This document shows positions 1-10,227 of a stretch of DNA of 64,000 bases, in pieces. Location: positions 88,006 to 152,005 of the forward strand of contig NZ_MRCE01000018.1 of NCBI RefSeq assembly GCF_001904725.1. Direction: 5' to 3'. This DNA comes from Phormidium ambiguum IAM M-71. GTDB taxonomy: Bacteria > Cyanobacteriota > Cyanobacteriia > Cyanobacteriales > Aerosakkonemataceae. Within the stretch, counting starts at the first letter, position 1. Each line of letters starts with the position of its first letter. Both the position numbers and the translations under genes were made by a program. The notes under the pieces were generated by a model. The model did not search any database. It was not told the DNA's origin and saw only the letters and a program-made list of their open reading frames with translations.

Positions 1-585
1 ACAGAAAACCTGAAAATCCTCTCGGAGTGCTTGAACCGTTCTATTGAAGAATTGGTTGTAGTGGTGATGGATCGTCCCCGTCACAAGGAGTTAATTCAGG
101 AAATTCGTAAAGCAGGTGCCAGAGTTCGTTTAATTAGCGATGGTGACGTTTCTGCTGCCATTTCCTGCGCTTTTGCTGGAACCAATATTCACTGTTTGAT
201 GGGTATTGGCGCAGCACCAGAAGGTGTGATTTCCGCTGCGGCGATGCGCTGTTTGGGTGGACACTTCCAAGGACAGCTGATTTACGATCCAGAAGTTGTG
301 AAAACTGGTTTAATTGGCGAAAGCAGAGAAGGTAACATTGCCCGTTTGAAGGAAATGGGAATTAATGACCCTGACAAGGTTTACAATGCCGATGAACTAG
401 CTTCTGGCGACACTGTGTTGTTTGCGGCTTGCGGTATCACTCCCGGAACTTTAATGGAAGGTGTGCGCTTCTTCCACGGCGGCGCAAGAACTCAAAGCTT
501 GGTAATTTCTACTCAATCGAAGACGGCTCGCTTTGTCGATACAATTCACTTGTTCGATAATCCTAAGAGTTTGCAATTGAGATAG
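1..585 (+). CDS. glpX: Class II fructose-1,6-/sedoheptulose-1,7-bisphosphatase, C-terminal part
   Basis: This is the 3' end of a gene that begins before the window; the frame is open from base 1 and ends at TAG 583-585. The ~194 visible residues match the C-terminal half of GlpX, with [13 protein letters not shown], the ISDGDV turn, [14 protein letters not shown] and the GITPGTL segment. In cyanobacteria this dual-function enzyme removes the 1-phosphate from fructose-1,6- and sedoheptulose-1,7-bisphosphate in the Calvin cycle. It lies upstream of hemA, an arrangement I recall from other cyanobacteria. The TTG at 31 is an internal Leu codon, not a start. Confidence 0.93.
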   Translation, partial: TENLKILSECLNRSIEELVVVVMDRPRHKELIQEIRKAGARVRLISDGDVSAAISCAFAGTNIHCLMGIGAAPEGVISAAAMRCLGGHFQGQLIYDPEVVKTGLIGESREGNIARLKEMGINDPDKVYNADELASGDTVLFAACGITPGTLMEGVRFFHGGARTQSLVISTQSKTARFVDTIHLFDNPKSLQLR

Positions 586-646
586 TCATCAGATATTAAA
601 GGAGTATTTTCTGCTTTTCTGATGTCTTAGAGAATTAAGGGGAAAA

Positions 647-682
647 AGGTAAAGATTCTTTTCTAAACTTTACCTATTCCTC
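647..682 (+). terminator. Possible terminator after glpX
   Basis: AGGTAAAG (647-654) pairs with CTTTACCT (668-675) over 8 bp, followed by a T/C-rich run. The T-tract is interrupted, so this is a weak intrinsic-terminator candidate. The rest of the gap to hemA is AT-rich, with repetitive TTAGCAATTA-like words. Confidence 0.4.
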
Positions 683-845
683 TTTTATCTTGTAATATAT
701 TCGGGTTTTCTGCCTGATTTTCCAGCTGCCTGATTTTCTGAAGATTGTAGGTAATTGGTAATCAGTAATGGATAATAGATAAGAATATCAACCAATTACC
801 AACTAGCAAATTAACAATTAGCCGTTAGCAATTAACCATTAGCAA

Positions 846-2141
846 ATGAATATTGCAGTAGTAGGGCTTAGTCACAAAACAGCACCAGTTGAAATTCGTG
901 AAAAACTGAGCATTCCCGAAGCGCAGATTGAAAGTGCGATCGCGCAACTGAAAAATTATCCTCATATTGAAGAAGTTGCGATTCTCAGCACTTGTAACCG
1001 TCTGGAAATTTATGTGGTACTCTCAGAAACCGAACAAGGGATTTCTGAAGTCCGTCAGTTTCTCTCAGACTACAGCAAATTACCAATGGGTGAACTTAGA
1101 AGACACCTGTTTATTTTGTTGCATGAAGATGCTGTCATGCACTTAATGCGGGTATCTGCTGGTTTAGATAGCTTAGTTTTGGGAGAAGGACAAATCCTCG
1201 CTCAGGTTAAAAATACCCAAAAAGTTTGTCAGCAATACAAAGGTGTTGGACGAATTTTAAATCAATTGCTTAAAGCAGCGATCACTGCTGGTAAGCGAGT
1301 TCGTACTGAAACTAACATCGGTACTGGCGCTGTTTCCATTAGCTCCGCTGCTGTGGAATTAGCACAAATTAAAGTTTCTTGTTTAGCTTCCAGTCGGATA
1401 GCAATTTTGGGCGCGGGGAAAATGTCACGCCTTTTGGTGCAACATTTAATCAGCAAAGGCGCAACACAAATTTGTATTGTGAATCGCTCGATGCAGCGTG
1501 CCCAAGAGTTAGCTAAACAGTTTTCAGAAGTAGAAATTCAACTACATCCACTATCAGAAATGATGTCAGCAGTTGCGTCTGCTGATATTGTTTTTACTAG
1601 TACTTCTGCAACTGAACCAATTTTAAATCGTTCTAAGTTGGAAGCAGTTTTGGATAGTAGTCGATCGTTAATGTTGTTCGATATTTCTGTACCGCGCAAC
1701 GTTGCTACTGATGTTAACGAAATTCCCCATGTTCACGCTTTTAATGTGGATGATTTGAAAGCTGTTGTAGCTCAAAATCAGGAAAGTCGCAGACAAATGG
1801 CACAAGAAGCGGAAGCACTTTTAGAGGAAGAAGTTGCCGCTTTTGATATGTGGTGGCGCAGTTTAGAAACAGTTTCTACTATTAGCTGTTTGCGCGATAA
1901 AATGGAAACGATTCGGACTCAAGAGTTAGAAAAAGCTCTCTCGCGTTTGGGTACTGAATTCGCCGAAAGACATCAAGAAGTAATTGAAGCGTTGACTAGG
2001 GGAATTGTAAATAAAATTCTCCACGATCCAATGGTACAGTTACGGGCGCAACAGGATATTGAGGCGAGACGGAAAGCAATGCAATCTTTGCAATTGCTGT
2101 TTAATTTAAGTACGGAAACTCAATCCGGTGAAGCGGTATAA
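846..2141 (+). CDS. hemA: Glutamyl-tRNA reductase
   Basis: The 431-residue protein has the family's usual length. It reduces glutamyl-tRNA(Glu) to glutamate-1-semialdehyde with NADPH, the committed step to heme, chlorophyll and bilins. The N-terminal catalytic domain has [13 protein letters not shown] and LSTCNRLE, with the catalytic cysteine at residue 50. [13 protein letters not shown] follows, then a Rossmann NADPH-binding segment (GAGKMSRLL) near residue 190 and the helical dimerisation domain. The ATG at 846 gives the expected [11 protein letters not shown] start. No clear Shine-Dalgarno sequence precedes it. Confidence 0.97.
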   Translation: MNIAVVGLSHKTAPVEIREKLSIPEAQIESAIAQLKNYPHIEEVAILSTCNRLEIYVVLSETEQGISEVRQFLSDYSKLPMGELRRHLFILLHEDAVMHLMRVSAGLDSLVLGEGQILAQVKNTQKVCQQYKGVGRILNQLLKAAITAGKRVRTETNIGTGAVSISSAAVELAQIKVSCLASSRIAILGAGKMSRLLVQHLISKGATQICIVNRSMQRAQELAKQFSEVEIQLHPLSEMMSAVASADIVFTSTSATEPILNRSKLEAVLDSSRSLMLFDISVPRNVATDVNEIPHVHAFNVDDLKAVVAQNQESRRQMAQEAEALLEEEVAAFDMWWRSLETVSTISCLRDKMETIRTQELEKALSRLGTEFAERHQEVIEALTRGIVNKILHDPMVQLRAQQDIEARRKAMQSLQLLFNLSTETQSGEAV

Positions 2142-2319
2142 CTGAAGTTTCAGTTAGCTGTTTAATAACTTTGTAATTTTAGATTTTGGGTTTCGGGTTT
2201 TTGTGGGAAAAATCTGAAATCTGAAATCTAAAATAGTTTTAAGGGGCAAAAGAGAAATTTTTAATTAAAATAGTGGAATCACTAGAAGGCTGAAGTTTAA
2301 TTTATTGGGCTGCAATGTA

Positions 2320-5307
2320 ATGCAATCTAAGATTGAAAAACGAGAATCTGAGCGGGTTTTACCCAGAGTTGCCCAAATAATTTTAGCTTTATTGGGGTTA
2401 TGGCTGGGTATAGAATTACTATGTCGCTTAGTTGCGGAAGTTTTATGGTTTGATGAGGTTAAGTATTTACCTGTTTTTTGGATCAGGTTAGGAACTCAAT
2501 TGGGTTTATGGACGATCGCTATTTTTTCCGGTTGGTTTTTGCTGTTTAATTTAAATATAGCTGAACAAAATAGCCATAATTTAACACCTGCATCTACTAA
2601 AAAACCAGAGATAAATTATTTTAATTTAAAAGTTAATTCTAAAGCTGATTCTACGAATAGGGAATTAAAGTTACATTGGCTGTTACCTTTGGTAATTTTG
2701 CTCAGTTTATTAATTGGATTGCTGAGTTTCCATTATGGAAAAATAGCTATTAATTCTTGGCAACTTAACTTCGATATTACTATAGTTTCGTCTGTTATTC
2801 CAGCCCGCTTCGATCCGCAGTCAATTTGGCAAAATTGGCGAGTACCGCAACAGTGGCAATGGATTTTGTTGCCAATAATTTCTTTAATAATTATTATTAA
2901 ACCGAAAGTTGTTTTAAAAGCGATCGCAATTTTAATAAGTCTCTGTTTTGGCATCGCTTTATCGGGACAATGGCTGACAATTTTACAATATTTTCATGTT
3001 ATCTCTTTTAATCGCCAAGATCCTTTGTTTGGCAGAGATATTAGCTTTTATATTTTTAGTCTGCCTGTTTGGGAACTTTTAGAATTTTGGTTAATCGGGT
3101 TATTTCTATATGCTTTAATGTCTGTAACTCTGATTTACGTATTATCAGGAAATAGCTTAAGCGAAGGTAAATTTATTGGGTTTAGCCGATCGCAAAAACA
3201 GCATTTATATGGACTCGGATCGGCAATAATGTTAGGCGTGTCTTTCAGTTATTGGCTCAGACGCTACGAATTACTTTATTCTAAGTATGGCGTTGTTTAT
3301 GGTGCAGGTTATACCGATGTGACAGCGCGATTACCAATTTACAATTTGCTGAGTTTAGTGGCGTTGGCGATCGGTATTTTATTATTATGGCGCAGAATTT
3401 TTCCTCCTAAAATTAAGCGGAAAAAAAGTGATAAAAAAAGGAATTTATTTTTCTATATCTTGATTGGTTCACTGTCAATTTTCGTCAGTTTATTTGTATT
3501 TTCTTTCTTTTTTCCTGAAGTCATTCAAAGATTAATCGTGCAACCTAACGAAGTTGCTAGGGAAAGTCGTTATATTAAAAACAATATTCAATTGACAAGG
3601 GAAGCATTCCAATTAGACACAATTGAAGTAGAAACTTTTAATCCTGAAGGTGGCTTAACTGCTGAATCATTGCGGAGAAATGATGATACAATTCGGAATA
3701 TTCGCCTTTGGGATACTCGTCCACTTTTACAAACTAATCGTCAATTACAACAAATTAGACCTTACTATAGATTTCCTAATGCCGATATCGATCGCTACAA
3801 TATCTTAACAGCTTCACCAAAAAAATTAGAGAAACGCCAAGTTATTATTGCAGCTAGAGAATTAGATTATGAAGCTGTTCCCGAAGCGGCTAAAACTTGG
3901 GTAAACAAACATTTAGTTTATACTCATGGTTATGGTTTTACTGTTAGTCCAGTGAATACAGTTGCATCTGGAGGATTACCAGCTTATTTTGTTCGGGATA
4001 TTGGAGTTACCACAAACGATGGTAGTTTGCAAACCTCTAGTCCGCTAATTCGCTACACAATTCCTACTAATAATCCCCGCATTTATTATGGCGAACTTAC
4101 TAATACTTATGTGATGACTAATACGAAAACTAGGGAATTAGATTTTCCTAGCGGAGATGAGAATGCTTATAATATTTATGATGGTTTTGGAGGAATTAAA
4201 ATTGGTGGTTGGGGAAGGAGGTTAGTATTTGCCAAATATTTAAATGATTGGCAAATGTTATTAACAGGAAATTTTACCGACCAAAGTAAGTTACTATTTC
4301 GCCGGAATATAGAACAAAGAGTAAGAGCGATCGCACCTTTTTTAAAATACGATCGTTACCCTTATTTAGTAACTACCACTGACCCGGAAGAACCATTAAC
4401 TAAAAATCAGCAGAAAAACCATTTATATTGGATTATTGATGCTTATACAATTAGCGATCGTTATCCTTATTCTGACCCTGGAGAAAACGAATTTAACTAC
4501 ATTAGAAATTCTGTAAAAGTGGTTATTGATGCCTATAGCGGAGACGTAAATTTTTACGTGGCTTTTCCCCAAGATCCAATTATTCAAAGCACTTCTGCTA
4601 TCTTCCCGACTATGTTTAAACCTTTGTCGGCAATGCCTGGGGTACTTCGCACTCATATTCGCTATCCGATCGATATTTATAGCGTGCAATCAGAAAGATT
4701 ACTTGCTTACCACATGACAGATGCGCGAGTTTTCTATAATCGGGAAGATTTATGGAAAATTCCTACAGAAATTTATGGCGGACAACCACAATCAGTAGAA
4801 CCTTATTATCTAATCATGAAATTGCCCACCGCCAAAGAAGAAGAATTTATCTTACTTATGCCCTTTACACCTATAGGTAGAACCAATTTAATTGGATGGT
4901 TAGCAGGTCGTTCTGATGGGGAGAGATATGGCAATTTATTACTTTATCAGTTCCCCAAACAACAATTAGTTTTTGGCCCTGAACAAATTGAAGCTTTAAT
5001 TAACCAAGATCCCGTAATTTCTCAACAAATTTCTCTGTGGAATCGGCAAGGTTCAAAGGCAATTCAAGGTAATTTGTTAGTAATTCCGATTGAAAAATCA
5101 CTACTGTATGTAGAACCAGTTTATTTAGAAGCAGACCAAAATAGTGTGCCAACTTTGGCTAGGGTAATTGTAGTTTACGAAAATCGCATTGTGATGGCAG
5201 AAACTTTAGAACAATCTCTCAAGGCAATTTTTCAACCTGTACAATCAACTCCGGCACCCATTATTCGGCCATTGGAAGATGTAGAAGCAGAAACCCTTGC
5301 ACCCTAA
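2320..5307 (+). CDS. UPF0182 (COG1615) family integral membrane protein
   Basis: The protein has 995 residues if it starts at the ATG at 2320, which I prefer; an in-frame TTG at 2305 would add five residues. The N-terminal ~400 residues contain about seven hydrophobic segments with characteristic tryptophan- and tyrosine-rich loops ([33 protein letters not shown]). A large, probably extracytoplasmic region follows, with [13 protein letters not shown] and [19 protein letters not shown] segments typical of the family. The family is widespread in bacteria but its biochemical role is not established. An AT-rich hairpin-prone stretch (TTTTAGATTT/AAATCTAAAA) separates it from hemA. Confidence 0.88.
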   Translation: MQSKIEKRESERVLPRVAQIILALLGLWLGIELLCRLVAEVLWFDEVKYLPVFWIRLGTQLGLWTIAIFSGWFLLFNLNIAEQNSHNLTPASTKKPEINYFNLKVNSKADSTNRELKLHWLLPLVILLSLLIGLLSFHYGKIAINSWQLNFDITIVSSVIPARFDPQSIWQNWRVPQQWQWILLPIISLIIIIKPKVVLKAIAILISLCFGIALSGQWLTILQYFHVISFNRQDPLFGRDISFYIFSLPVWELLEFWLIGLFLYALMSVTLIYVLSGNSLSEGKFIGFSRSQKQHLYGLGSAIMLGVSFSYWLRRYELLYSKYGVVYGAGYTDVTARLPIYNLLSLVALAIGILLLWRRIFPPKIKRKKSDKKRNLFFYILIGSLSIFVSLFVFSFFFPEVIQRLIVQPNEVARESRYIKNNIQLTREAFQLDTIEVETFNPEGGLTAESLRRNDDTIRNIRLWDTRPLLQTNRQLQQIRPYYRFPNADIDRYNILTASPKKLEKRQVIIAARELDYEAVPEAAKTWVNKHLVYTHGYGFTVSPVNTVASGGLPAYFVRDIGVTTNDGSLQTSSPLIRYTIPTNNPRIYYGELTNTYVMTNTKTRELDFPSGDENAYNIYDGFGGIKIGGWGRRLVFAKYLNDWQMLLTGNFTDQSKLLFRRNIEQRVRAIAPFLKYDRYPYLVTTTDPEEPLTKNQQKNHLYWIIDAYTISDRYPYSDPGENEFNYIRNSVKVVIDAYSGDVNFYVAFPQDPIIQSTSAIFPTMFKPLSAMPGVLRTHIRYPIDIYSVQSERLLAYHMTDARVFYNREDLWKIPTEIYGGQPQSVEPYYLIMKLPTAKEEEFILLMPFTPIGRTNLIGWLAGRSDGERYGNLLLYQFPKQQLVFGPEQIEALINQDPVISQQISLWNRQGSKAIQGNLLVIPIEKSLLYVEPVYLEADQNSVPTLARVIVVYENRIVMAETLEQSLKAIFQPVQSTPAPIIRPLEDVEAETLAP

Positions 5308-5338
5308 AGGGAACAAGGGAAAAACAATAATAACCTTT

Positions 5339-5572
5339 TTATTTACTGACGATAATCGTCACGCCACTCACACCCCAAGCGCTAAAAAATGCGCGAAATA
5401 ACTCTTCACTAGCTGCACTCATTTCGCCATCTTCACCAATAATTCCCCCGCTAACTAATTTTCCGCGATCGCTCAAAAAAGTCAATCTCTGTTCGCCATT
5501 TTCATCCTTCTGGATTAACAAACGACCTTTCGCTAAAATTTGACCCGCACTACTCGAAATTGCACAACGCAT
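5339..5572 (-). CDS. Small conserved-looking hypothetical protein
   Basis: This is a 77-residue protein with an ATG start at 5572. It has no transmembrane segment or metal-binding motif. The sequence alternates hydrophobic and charged residues in a pattern suggesting a small beta-rich fold, ending ...GVTIIVSK. It converges on the UPF0182 gene with a 31-bp gap. I do not recognise a named family. Coding is supported by clean composition and by the lack of any better reading frame on either strand, so the call is moderate. Confidence 0.6.
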   Translation of the reverse strand: MRCAISSSAGQILAKGRLLIQKDENGEQRLTFLSDRGKLVSGGIIGEDGEMSAASEELFRAFFSAWGVSGVTIIVSK

Positions 5573-5648
5573 TGTTTATTTATTGTTCATAGTTCCTTGT
5601 TCATTTTAGAACAATCTTGAATCCTCAAAACTCAGGTTTTTTAATATA

Positions 5649-5704
5649 TTGTTGTGCTTTAGTGTTCTCCTGATAGGAAGGATAAGAGTGTTGCAGCACA
5701 ACAA
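5649..5704 (-). terminator. Inverted repeat downstream of cphA2-like gene
   Basis: TTGTTGTGC (5649-5657) and GCACAACAA (5696-5704) form a 9-bp stem 25 bp past the end of the cphA2-like gene. The loop is long (38 nt) and no clean U-tract follows, so it may be a 3'-end stabiliser rather than a classical terminator. Confidence 0.35.
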
Positions 5705-5728
5705 CGTATTTAGATAGAACTTTGGTAA

Positions 5729-7639
5729 TTACAAAATAACACCTATTTGTTTAAGATAAACTGGGGTAAAAGATTCCCCAGGTCTAAGTTGGTAATTTTC
5801 CATCCAACCTTGGCGGCGAATGGAAATATTATCGCCTTGTTTTTCCACAATAGTAGCGTCTTCGTAAGCATTGCGGACTAAAGTTTTTTCTGTTGTTGTC
5901 GGGTTATCTAAGACGATAATATTGCTACCTTGATAAAACATTCCGTCGCTTTCTAAGATGTCTTCGCAATATTCAGCGATTAATAAATCTAATTTTGGAT
6001 TACGCAATAAACTCTGCACGTTAGTGTTGTAGTCCTTGTGCATCACTTTTTCAGAACGATTCACAAATACCCCTTGACGACAAACTGCACCGATCGTCCA
6101 ACCAGGGTATTTTAGCAGGATATGATCGATCGTTTCTTCCAATTCTTTGAGAGAAATTCGGTTAAAAGTAATAATGGGGATGCGAGAATCGATCGCACTT
6201 TTAAAGAAAGTTTCAATAATGAAAGATGGCACATCTATACTTTCTCCAAAAGCCGGATTTAGGTGCATGAAAATTCCCGGTGCTGCATTAATCTCTATAA
6301 TTGCAAAATTACCTGACTTCCAAGATTCCGCCAGAGTTCCTGCAATCACATCAATTCCCATACAAACTAACCGGAAATGCTGGGCAACATCTTGAGCCAA
6401 AATAATATTGTCAGGATGAACAGTAGAGGTTGCATCGATACTAACTCCCCCAGCCGAGAGATTAGCAACTTTACGCAAATAAACTGTTTTTTCTGCCTCA
6501 ATTACGCTATCCATTGTCAAATTTTGTTCATCCAAAAACATCTCCATTGCTTCATCAACTTGGATTTTTCCCATTGGTGAAGTCGGAGTATCTAATCGTT
6601 CTGGTTTGGCATTTTCTTTAGCAATTAATTCGGAAATAGTCGAGTATCCATCTCCAACTACCCAAGCCGGACGACGTTCAGTAGCAGCTACGAATTTACC
6701 ATTGACGCAAAGTAAACGAAAATCCGATCCTTGGTAGCTTTTCTCAACAATAATATCTACAGGTTGGGATTCAGGAATTGCTTTAAGTGCACGATAAAAA
6801 GCGTGTTCTACTTCTTCACCATTTTGCACATTTGCGGTGACTCCTATTCCTTTATGCCCCACAACTGGTTTAATAGCTACTGGATAACCAACAATATCAG
6901 CGGCATCTAGAGCACCACTTAAAGTGCGAACAATTTCACCTTTTGGTACAGGAAAACCCAGAGTATCTAAAAAAGCTTTGCAGTCATCTTTACGAGTGGT
7001 AAAATCAGAGTCTAAATGACTGTCACGATCGAAGGTTGTCGCCACACCCCGCACTAATTTTTTGCCATAACCATACTGCATTAATCCTTCATCCCACAAG
7101 TAAAATACGGGAATACCTTTTTGAGTTGCGGTACGAAATAAAGAATAAACTGTTGGCCCTCCGTAAACTGAGGCGCGAAACATTTCTTGCAATGGTTTGA
7201 ATTTTTTTTGAAATGAGAAATCATCGTTTTGGGTAATAGCTTCTAACCAATCCCAAACAAAGTAAATTACTGATTTTGTAGTCCGGGCATGGATAGTTTC
7301 AATGGCGATTCTTTGATAGTTTTTATAAGGGTTAATGCTCCATTCTTTAGGATGTAAACCCATCTGGAGTTTGCCAACATCCATAATTGTTTCAGCAAAT
7401 AAATGTCCGTAAGATTCATATTCTTTATCTTTTAGCTGGGGACAAAGTTTGCCAATTTCCCCGACATAATCTCCTATTGAACTTGGTTCAAGATATCCAG
7501 TGAAGTCAAAATCAAAAACGATCGCTGCTGTACTTAAATATGGATTTGGCCCTACATAATGCTTAAGGTTAAAAATGTCAAATGCGTCTTTATGTCTAGC
7601 ATTAACTCTAGGATCGTCATTAATTCTTTCCCTTACCAT
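5729..7639 (-). CDS. cphA2: CphA2-type cyanophycin synthetase (truncated paralog of CphA1)
   Basis: At 636 residues this protein is shorter than CphA1 (about 870). It has the N-terminal cyanophycin-synthetase domain (about 1-210), a complete ATP-grasp domain (about 215-480; VAIKPVVGHKGIGV, IIVEKSYQGSDFRLL, IEINAAPGIFMH) and a short remnant of the Mur-ligase-like domain. Where CphA1 has the GTNGKTTT P-loop, this protein reads TFNRISLKEL, so the second ATP site is lost. This matches the published CphA2 family, which joins beta-Asp-Arg dipeptides into cyanophycin with one ATP site. It diverges from a small gene and cphB. A plain ATG at 7639 is the start. Loss of the P-loop is a family trait and not evidence of a pseudogene. 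Confidence 0.88.
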   Translation of the reverse strand: MVRERINDDPRVNARHKDAFDIFNLKHYVGPNPYLSTAAIVFDFDFTGYLEPSSIGDYVGEIGKLCPQLKDKEYESYGHLFAETIMDVGKLQMGLHPKEWSINPYKNYQRIAIETIHARTTKSVIYFVWDWLEAITQNDDFSFQKKFKPLQEMFRASVYGGPTVYSLFRTATQKGIPVFYLWDEGLMQYGYGKKLVRGVATTFDRDSHLDSDFTTRKDDCKAFLDTLGFPVPKGEIVRTLSGALDAADIVGYPVAIKPVVGHKGIGVTANVQNGEEVEHAFYRALKAIPESQPVDIIVEKSYQGSDFRLLCVNGKFVAATERRPAWVVGDGYSTISELIAKENAKPERLDTPTSPMGKIQVDEAMEMFLDEQNLTMDSVIEAEKTVYLRKVANLSAGGVSIDATSTVHPDNIILAQDVAQHFRLVCMGIDVIAGTLAESWKSGNFAIIEINAAPGIFMHLNPAFGESIDVPSFIIETFFKSAIDSRIPIITFNRISLKELEETIDHILLKYPGWTIGAVCRQGVFVNRSEKVMHKDYNTNVQSLLRNPKLDLLIAEYCEDILESDGMFYQGSNIIVLDNPTTTEKTLVRNAYEDATIVEKQGDNISIRRQGWMENYQLRPGESFTPVYLKQIGVIL

Positions 7640-7965
7640 TATTATCTCCTTTGGTATAACACCCTTAATTTTAGCGATCGCTTTGAGAATTATCTGAAGA
7701 CATTCGCTTACTTTGAATTTTTTCTCTAATTTTAGTTAATTTTAGCGGAATTTTCTTCTACCTCTAGTTTAGTATGTTTAGCTCTATCTCAGTGTTATTG
7801 TTTTTGGCAATGACAATTGCTAGTAAACTATTTTTTAACTGTTTTAGATATGTAATAAAGTCATTAACCATCAAATTATAAGCTCCTTCTTGGGAAAGAT
7901 GTCTTTGTTAAACTAACTAACTTAAATTAAATGTAAATTAGACTACATTTTAGGAGGACAGTAAA
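7640..7965. other. Divergent intergenic region between cphA2 and a small gene
   Basis: This 326-bp AT-rich spacer separates divergent genes, so it should hold promoters in both directions. It carries a GCGATCGC octamer near 7675 and the palindromic operator at 7929-7950. I see no small reading frame with a ribosome binding site, and no clear consensus -35/-10 pair. Confidence 0.6.
7929..7950. promoter_or_regulatory. Palindromic operator AAATGTA-N8-TACATTT, NtcA-like core
   Basis: A perfect 7-bp inverted repeat (7929-7935 and 7944-7950) with an 8-bp spacer contains GTA-N8-TAC, the core consensus of the nitrogen regulator NtcA. It overlaps the region just before the ribosome binding site of the small gene at 7966 and is about 290 bp upstream of cphA2. 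Its position suggests repression of the small gene or distal action on cphA2. The longer symmetry makes chance less likely than for the six-base core alone. Confidence 0.5.
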
Positions 7966-8163
7966 ATGACTGTCACGAAAACTCCTCTCAGAGAAGAAGT
8001 TCATCAATTAGCTGAAACAGCTTTTCATCTCAACTTGATTTCGGGTTATGGAGATGGCGAATATAGCAATGAATATCAAATTGTTTACCAAGGTAAACCC
8101 AGACATCTCCTACTAGAAAAAGCACGTTCTTTTTTAAAGAATTTAATCCAACAATCAAGTTAA
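7966..8163 (+). CDS. Small hypothetical protein between cyanophycin genes
   Basis: This 65-residue protein starts at ATG 7966 with an AGGAGG ribosome binding site at 7952-7957, unusually strong for this window. It is soluble and mostly helical in appearance; the middle is rich in Gly, Tyr and Glu (SGYGDGEYSNEYQ) and the C-terminus is amphipathic (EKARSFLKNLIQQ). I do not recognise a family. It lies between divergent cphA2 and cphB, downstream of a palindromic operator, so a nitrogen-linked role is possible but is inference only. Confidence 0.7.
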   Translation: MTVTKTPLREEVHQLAETAFHLNLISGYGDGEYSNEYQIVYQGKPRHLLLEKARSFLKNLIQQSS

Positions 8164-8359
8164 AAACTGTTAGTTAAATCAAGCAGTTAAGTTAATTTAC
8201 TTTTACTCCTGATTCAAAACTTGGGTCGGGAGGTTTTGTCTTGCCAACGAATATTTACTTTGGCCGATTGTATGTTACATCTTAATTTAAAAATTGTTAA
8301 TCTCTCCCAAAGCATAAACATTTGGGAATAAACCATATCACTCTTGCTAATTTAATTTT

Positions 8360-8373
8360 GTATAAATATCTAC
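8360..8373. promoter_or_regulatory. NtcA-type site GTA-N8-TAC upstream of cphB
   Basis: GTA (8360-8362), eight bases, then TAC (8371-8373) lies 78 bp before the cphB start. Candidate TAN3T boxes occur at 8388 and 8403, but their spacings (14 and 29 bp) are not the usual 20-24. The site is a reasonable but unproven NtcA target; the core motif alone is expected several times by chance in a window this size. Confidence 0.4.
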
Positions 8374-8451
8374 CAAATGACTGTTACTAGTTTAGAGAGC
8401 GATATGTTTTACTCACATTTAGGTAAAGGAAAAATAAAAAAGTGAGTTTAT

Positions 8452-9282
8452 ATGTCAGACAATCAAGTAACAGGACAATTAATCATAATTGGTGGTGCAG
8501 AAGATAGAGAAGGAGATTGTAGAGTACTCCGGGAATTTGTACGTCGTGCTGGAGGTACCAAAGCTAACATTGTTATCATGACCGCAGCAACCGAATTACC
8601 TAGAGAAGTCGGAGAACAATATACAAACATATTTGAACGTTTTGGAGCACAAGAAGTTCGGATTATTGATACTGTCACCAGAGATGATTCTAGTTCATCG
8701 ACATATTTAGAAGCTGTGGGAAAGGCTACTGGTATATTTTTTACAGGCGGCGATCAAGCGCGAATTACTAGTATCATTAAAGACACTGAACTTGATGCTT
8801 TAATTCATAAACGTTACGCTGAAGGTGCTGTAATTGGGGGTACTAGTGCAGGCGCAGCTGTGATGCCTGATGTGATGATTGTAGAAGGAGATTCGACGAC
8901 AAATGCTAGAGCAGAGGTTGTCGAAATGGGTCCCGGAATGGGTTTTCTCCCCGGAATTGTTATCGATCAACATTTTTCCCAAAGAGGACGTTTAGGACGT
9001 TTAATTGCGGCGCTAGCACAGCAACCTGCTGTTTTAGGATTTGGGATTGATGAGGATACGGCGATAATAGTTAACCAAGATGTAATTGAAGTAATTGGCA
9101 GCGGTTCTGTAACAATTGTCGATGTGGCAGAGATTACTCACAGCAATGTGGATAATCTGTTGAAGGATGAAGCAATGGCACTTTGTAATGCTAAATTGCA
9201 CATTCTTCCTGAAGGTTATAGTTACAATTTGAAGAATAGAAAACCAATTTTAGAACGCATTCCTCAAGCAGCAGCAGCGTAG
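8452..9282 (+). CDS. cphB: Cyanophycinase
   Basis: The 276-residue exopeptidase cuts cyanophycin to beta-Asp-Arg dipeptides. It is a serine hydrolase of peptidase family S51. The nucleophile elbow GGTSAGAA places serine at residue 132, the position reported for Synechocystis CphB, and GGDQARI gives the conserved glutamine at 101. Length and ending (ILPEGYSYNLKNRKP) match the family. The ATG at 8452 is preceded by a purine-rich stretch. In many cyanobacteria cphB is followed by cphA1; here the next gene is an unrelated, convergent bgtA-like gene, and the only synthetase in view is the CphA2 type. Confidence 0.95.
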   Translation: MSDNQVTGQLIIIGGAEDREGDCRVLREFVRRAGGTKANIVIMTAATELPREVGEQYTNIFERFGAQEVRIIDTVTRDDSSSSTYLEAVGKATGIFFTGGDQARITSIIKDTELDALIHKRYAEGAVIGGTSAGAAVMPDVMIVEGDSTTNARAEVVEMGPGMGFLPGIVIDQHFSQRGRLGRLIAALAQQPAVLGFGIDEDTAIIVNQDVIEVIGSGSVTIVDVAEITHSNVDNLLKDEAMALCNAKLHILPEGYSYNLKNRKPILERIPQAAAA

Positions 9283-9433
9283 GGGAGGCAAGGAGGCAGG
9301 GGGGCAGAGGGGCAGGGGAGCAGGGGGGACAAGGGGACAAGGGGACAAGGAGATTTTTACCTTTCACCTTTCTTTCCTTCTGACTTCTGCCTTCTGCCTT
9401 CTGCCTTCTGCCTTCTGCCTTCTGCCTTCTGCC
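9283..9433. repeat. GA-rich then TTCTGCC heptamer repeat in a convergent gap
   Basis: A run of G-rich words (GGGGCAG, GGGGACAA) from 9285 to about 9350 is followed by seven exact tandem copies of TTCTGCC (9385-9433). The halves are partly complementary and could fold in RNA from either strand. The element fills the space between convergent cphB and bgtA. A similar element lies at 22436-22614. Heptanucleotide arrays of this kind are common between genes of filamentous cyanobacteria. Confidence 0.85.
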
Positions 9434-9438
9434 TTTCC

Positions 9439-10227
9439 CTACAAAATATTATCGAGAAATTGTTTGGCCCGATCGCACTTTGGATTTGAGAAAAACTGTT
9501 CTGGGGGTGAATCTTCGGCGAGTTTTCCTTGATCTAAGAATAAAATGCGATCGGCAACTTCGTTCGCAAAACCCATTTCATGAGTCACAACTGCCATTGT
9601 CATGCCGGATTTTGCTAAGTCTTGCATTACATCTAAAACTTCTTTCACCATTTCTGGATCGAGAGCAGATGTGGGTTCATCAAATAACATGATATCGGGT
9701 TTCATAGCTAAGGAACGTGCGATCGCAACCCGTTGTTTTTGTCCTCCCGAAAGTTGCGAAGGATAAGAATTTGCCTTAGCTTCTAAGCCCACCTTTTTCA
9801 ACAAATCCATTCCCACTTTTCGTGCCTCATCTTCCGAGACATTCTTCACCTTTAACGGTGCATACATAATATTTTTAATCACCGTCATGTGTGGGAATAA
9901 ATTAAAGTGTTGAAACACCATACCAACATTTTGCCGCACTTTCATAATGTCAGTTTTCGGTGAAGTAATTTCTATGCCATCTATAAAAACTTTACCGGAG
10001 GTAGGTGTTTCCAGTAAATTCATGCAACGCAAAAAGGTAGATTTTCCCGATCCAGAAGGGCCGATTAATGCCACTACTTGACCTCGATCGATTTCCGTAG
10101 AAATCCCTTGTAAAACATTAAGAGAGCCAAAGGATTTATAGAGATCTTCAACCTTAATAGCGATTTCTGTTTTGCCGTTTAACCCTGTAGCATTTTTTTT
10201 AATTGCTACGTTGTAATCGTCGTTCAA
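9439..10227 (-). CDS. bgtA: Polar/basic amino-acid ABC transporter ATPase (BgtA/GlnQ-like)
   Basis: This 262-residue ABC ATPase has Walker [11 protein letters not shown]-loop region [13 protein letters not shown], signature [16 protein letters not shown], Walker [15 protein letters not shown] and the H-loop VVTHEMGFA. The sequence belongs to the GlnQ/HisP group for polar amino acids. Its start overlaps the end of the upstream fused binding-protein/permease gene by 29 bp, which implies translational coupling and a shared transporter. In cyanobacteria this pair corresponds to Bgt, which imports glutamine and basic amino acids; substrate is inferred from family and partner. Confidence 0.88.
   Translation of the reverse strand: MNDDYNVAIKKNATGLNGKTEIAIKVEDLYKSFGSLNVLQGISTEIDRGQVVALIGPSGSGKSTFLRCMNLLETPTSGKVFIDGIEITSPKTDIMKVRQNVGMVFQHFNLFPHMTVIKNIMYAPLKVKNVSEDEARKVGMDLLKKVGLEAKANSYPSQLSGGQKQRVAIARSLAMKPDIMLFDEPTSALDPEMVKEVLDVMQDLAKSGMTMAVVTHEMGFANEVADRILFLDQGKLAEDSPPEQFFSNPKCDRAKQFLDNIL

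Noticed and set aside
5729..7639. Calling the short cyanophycin synthetase a broken cphA1
   Set aside because: The frame is intact, the ATP-grasp domain is complete, and the shortened form matches the known CphA2 family.
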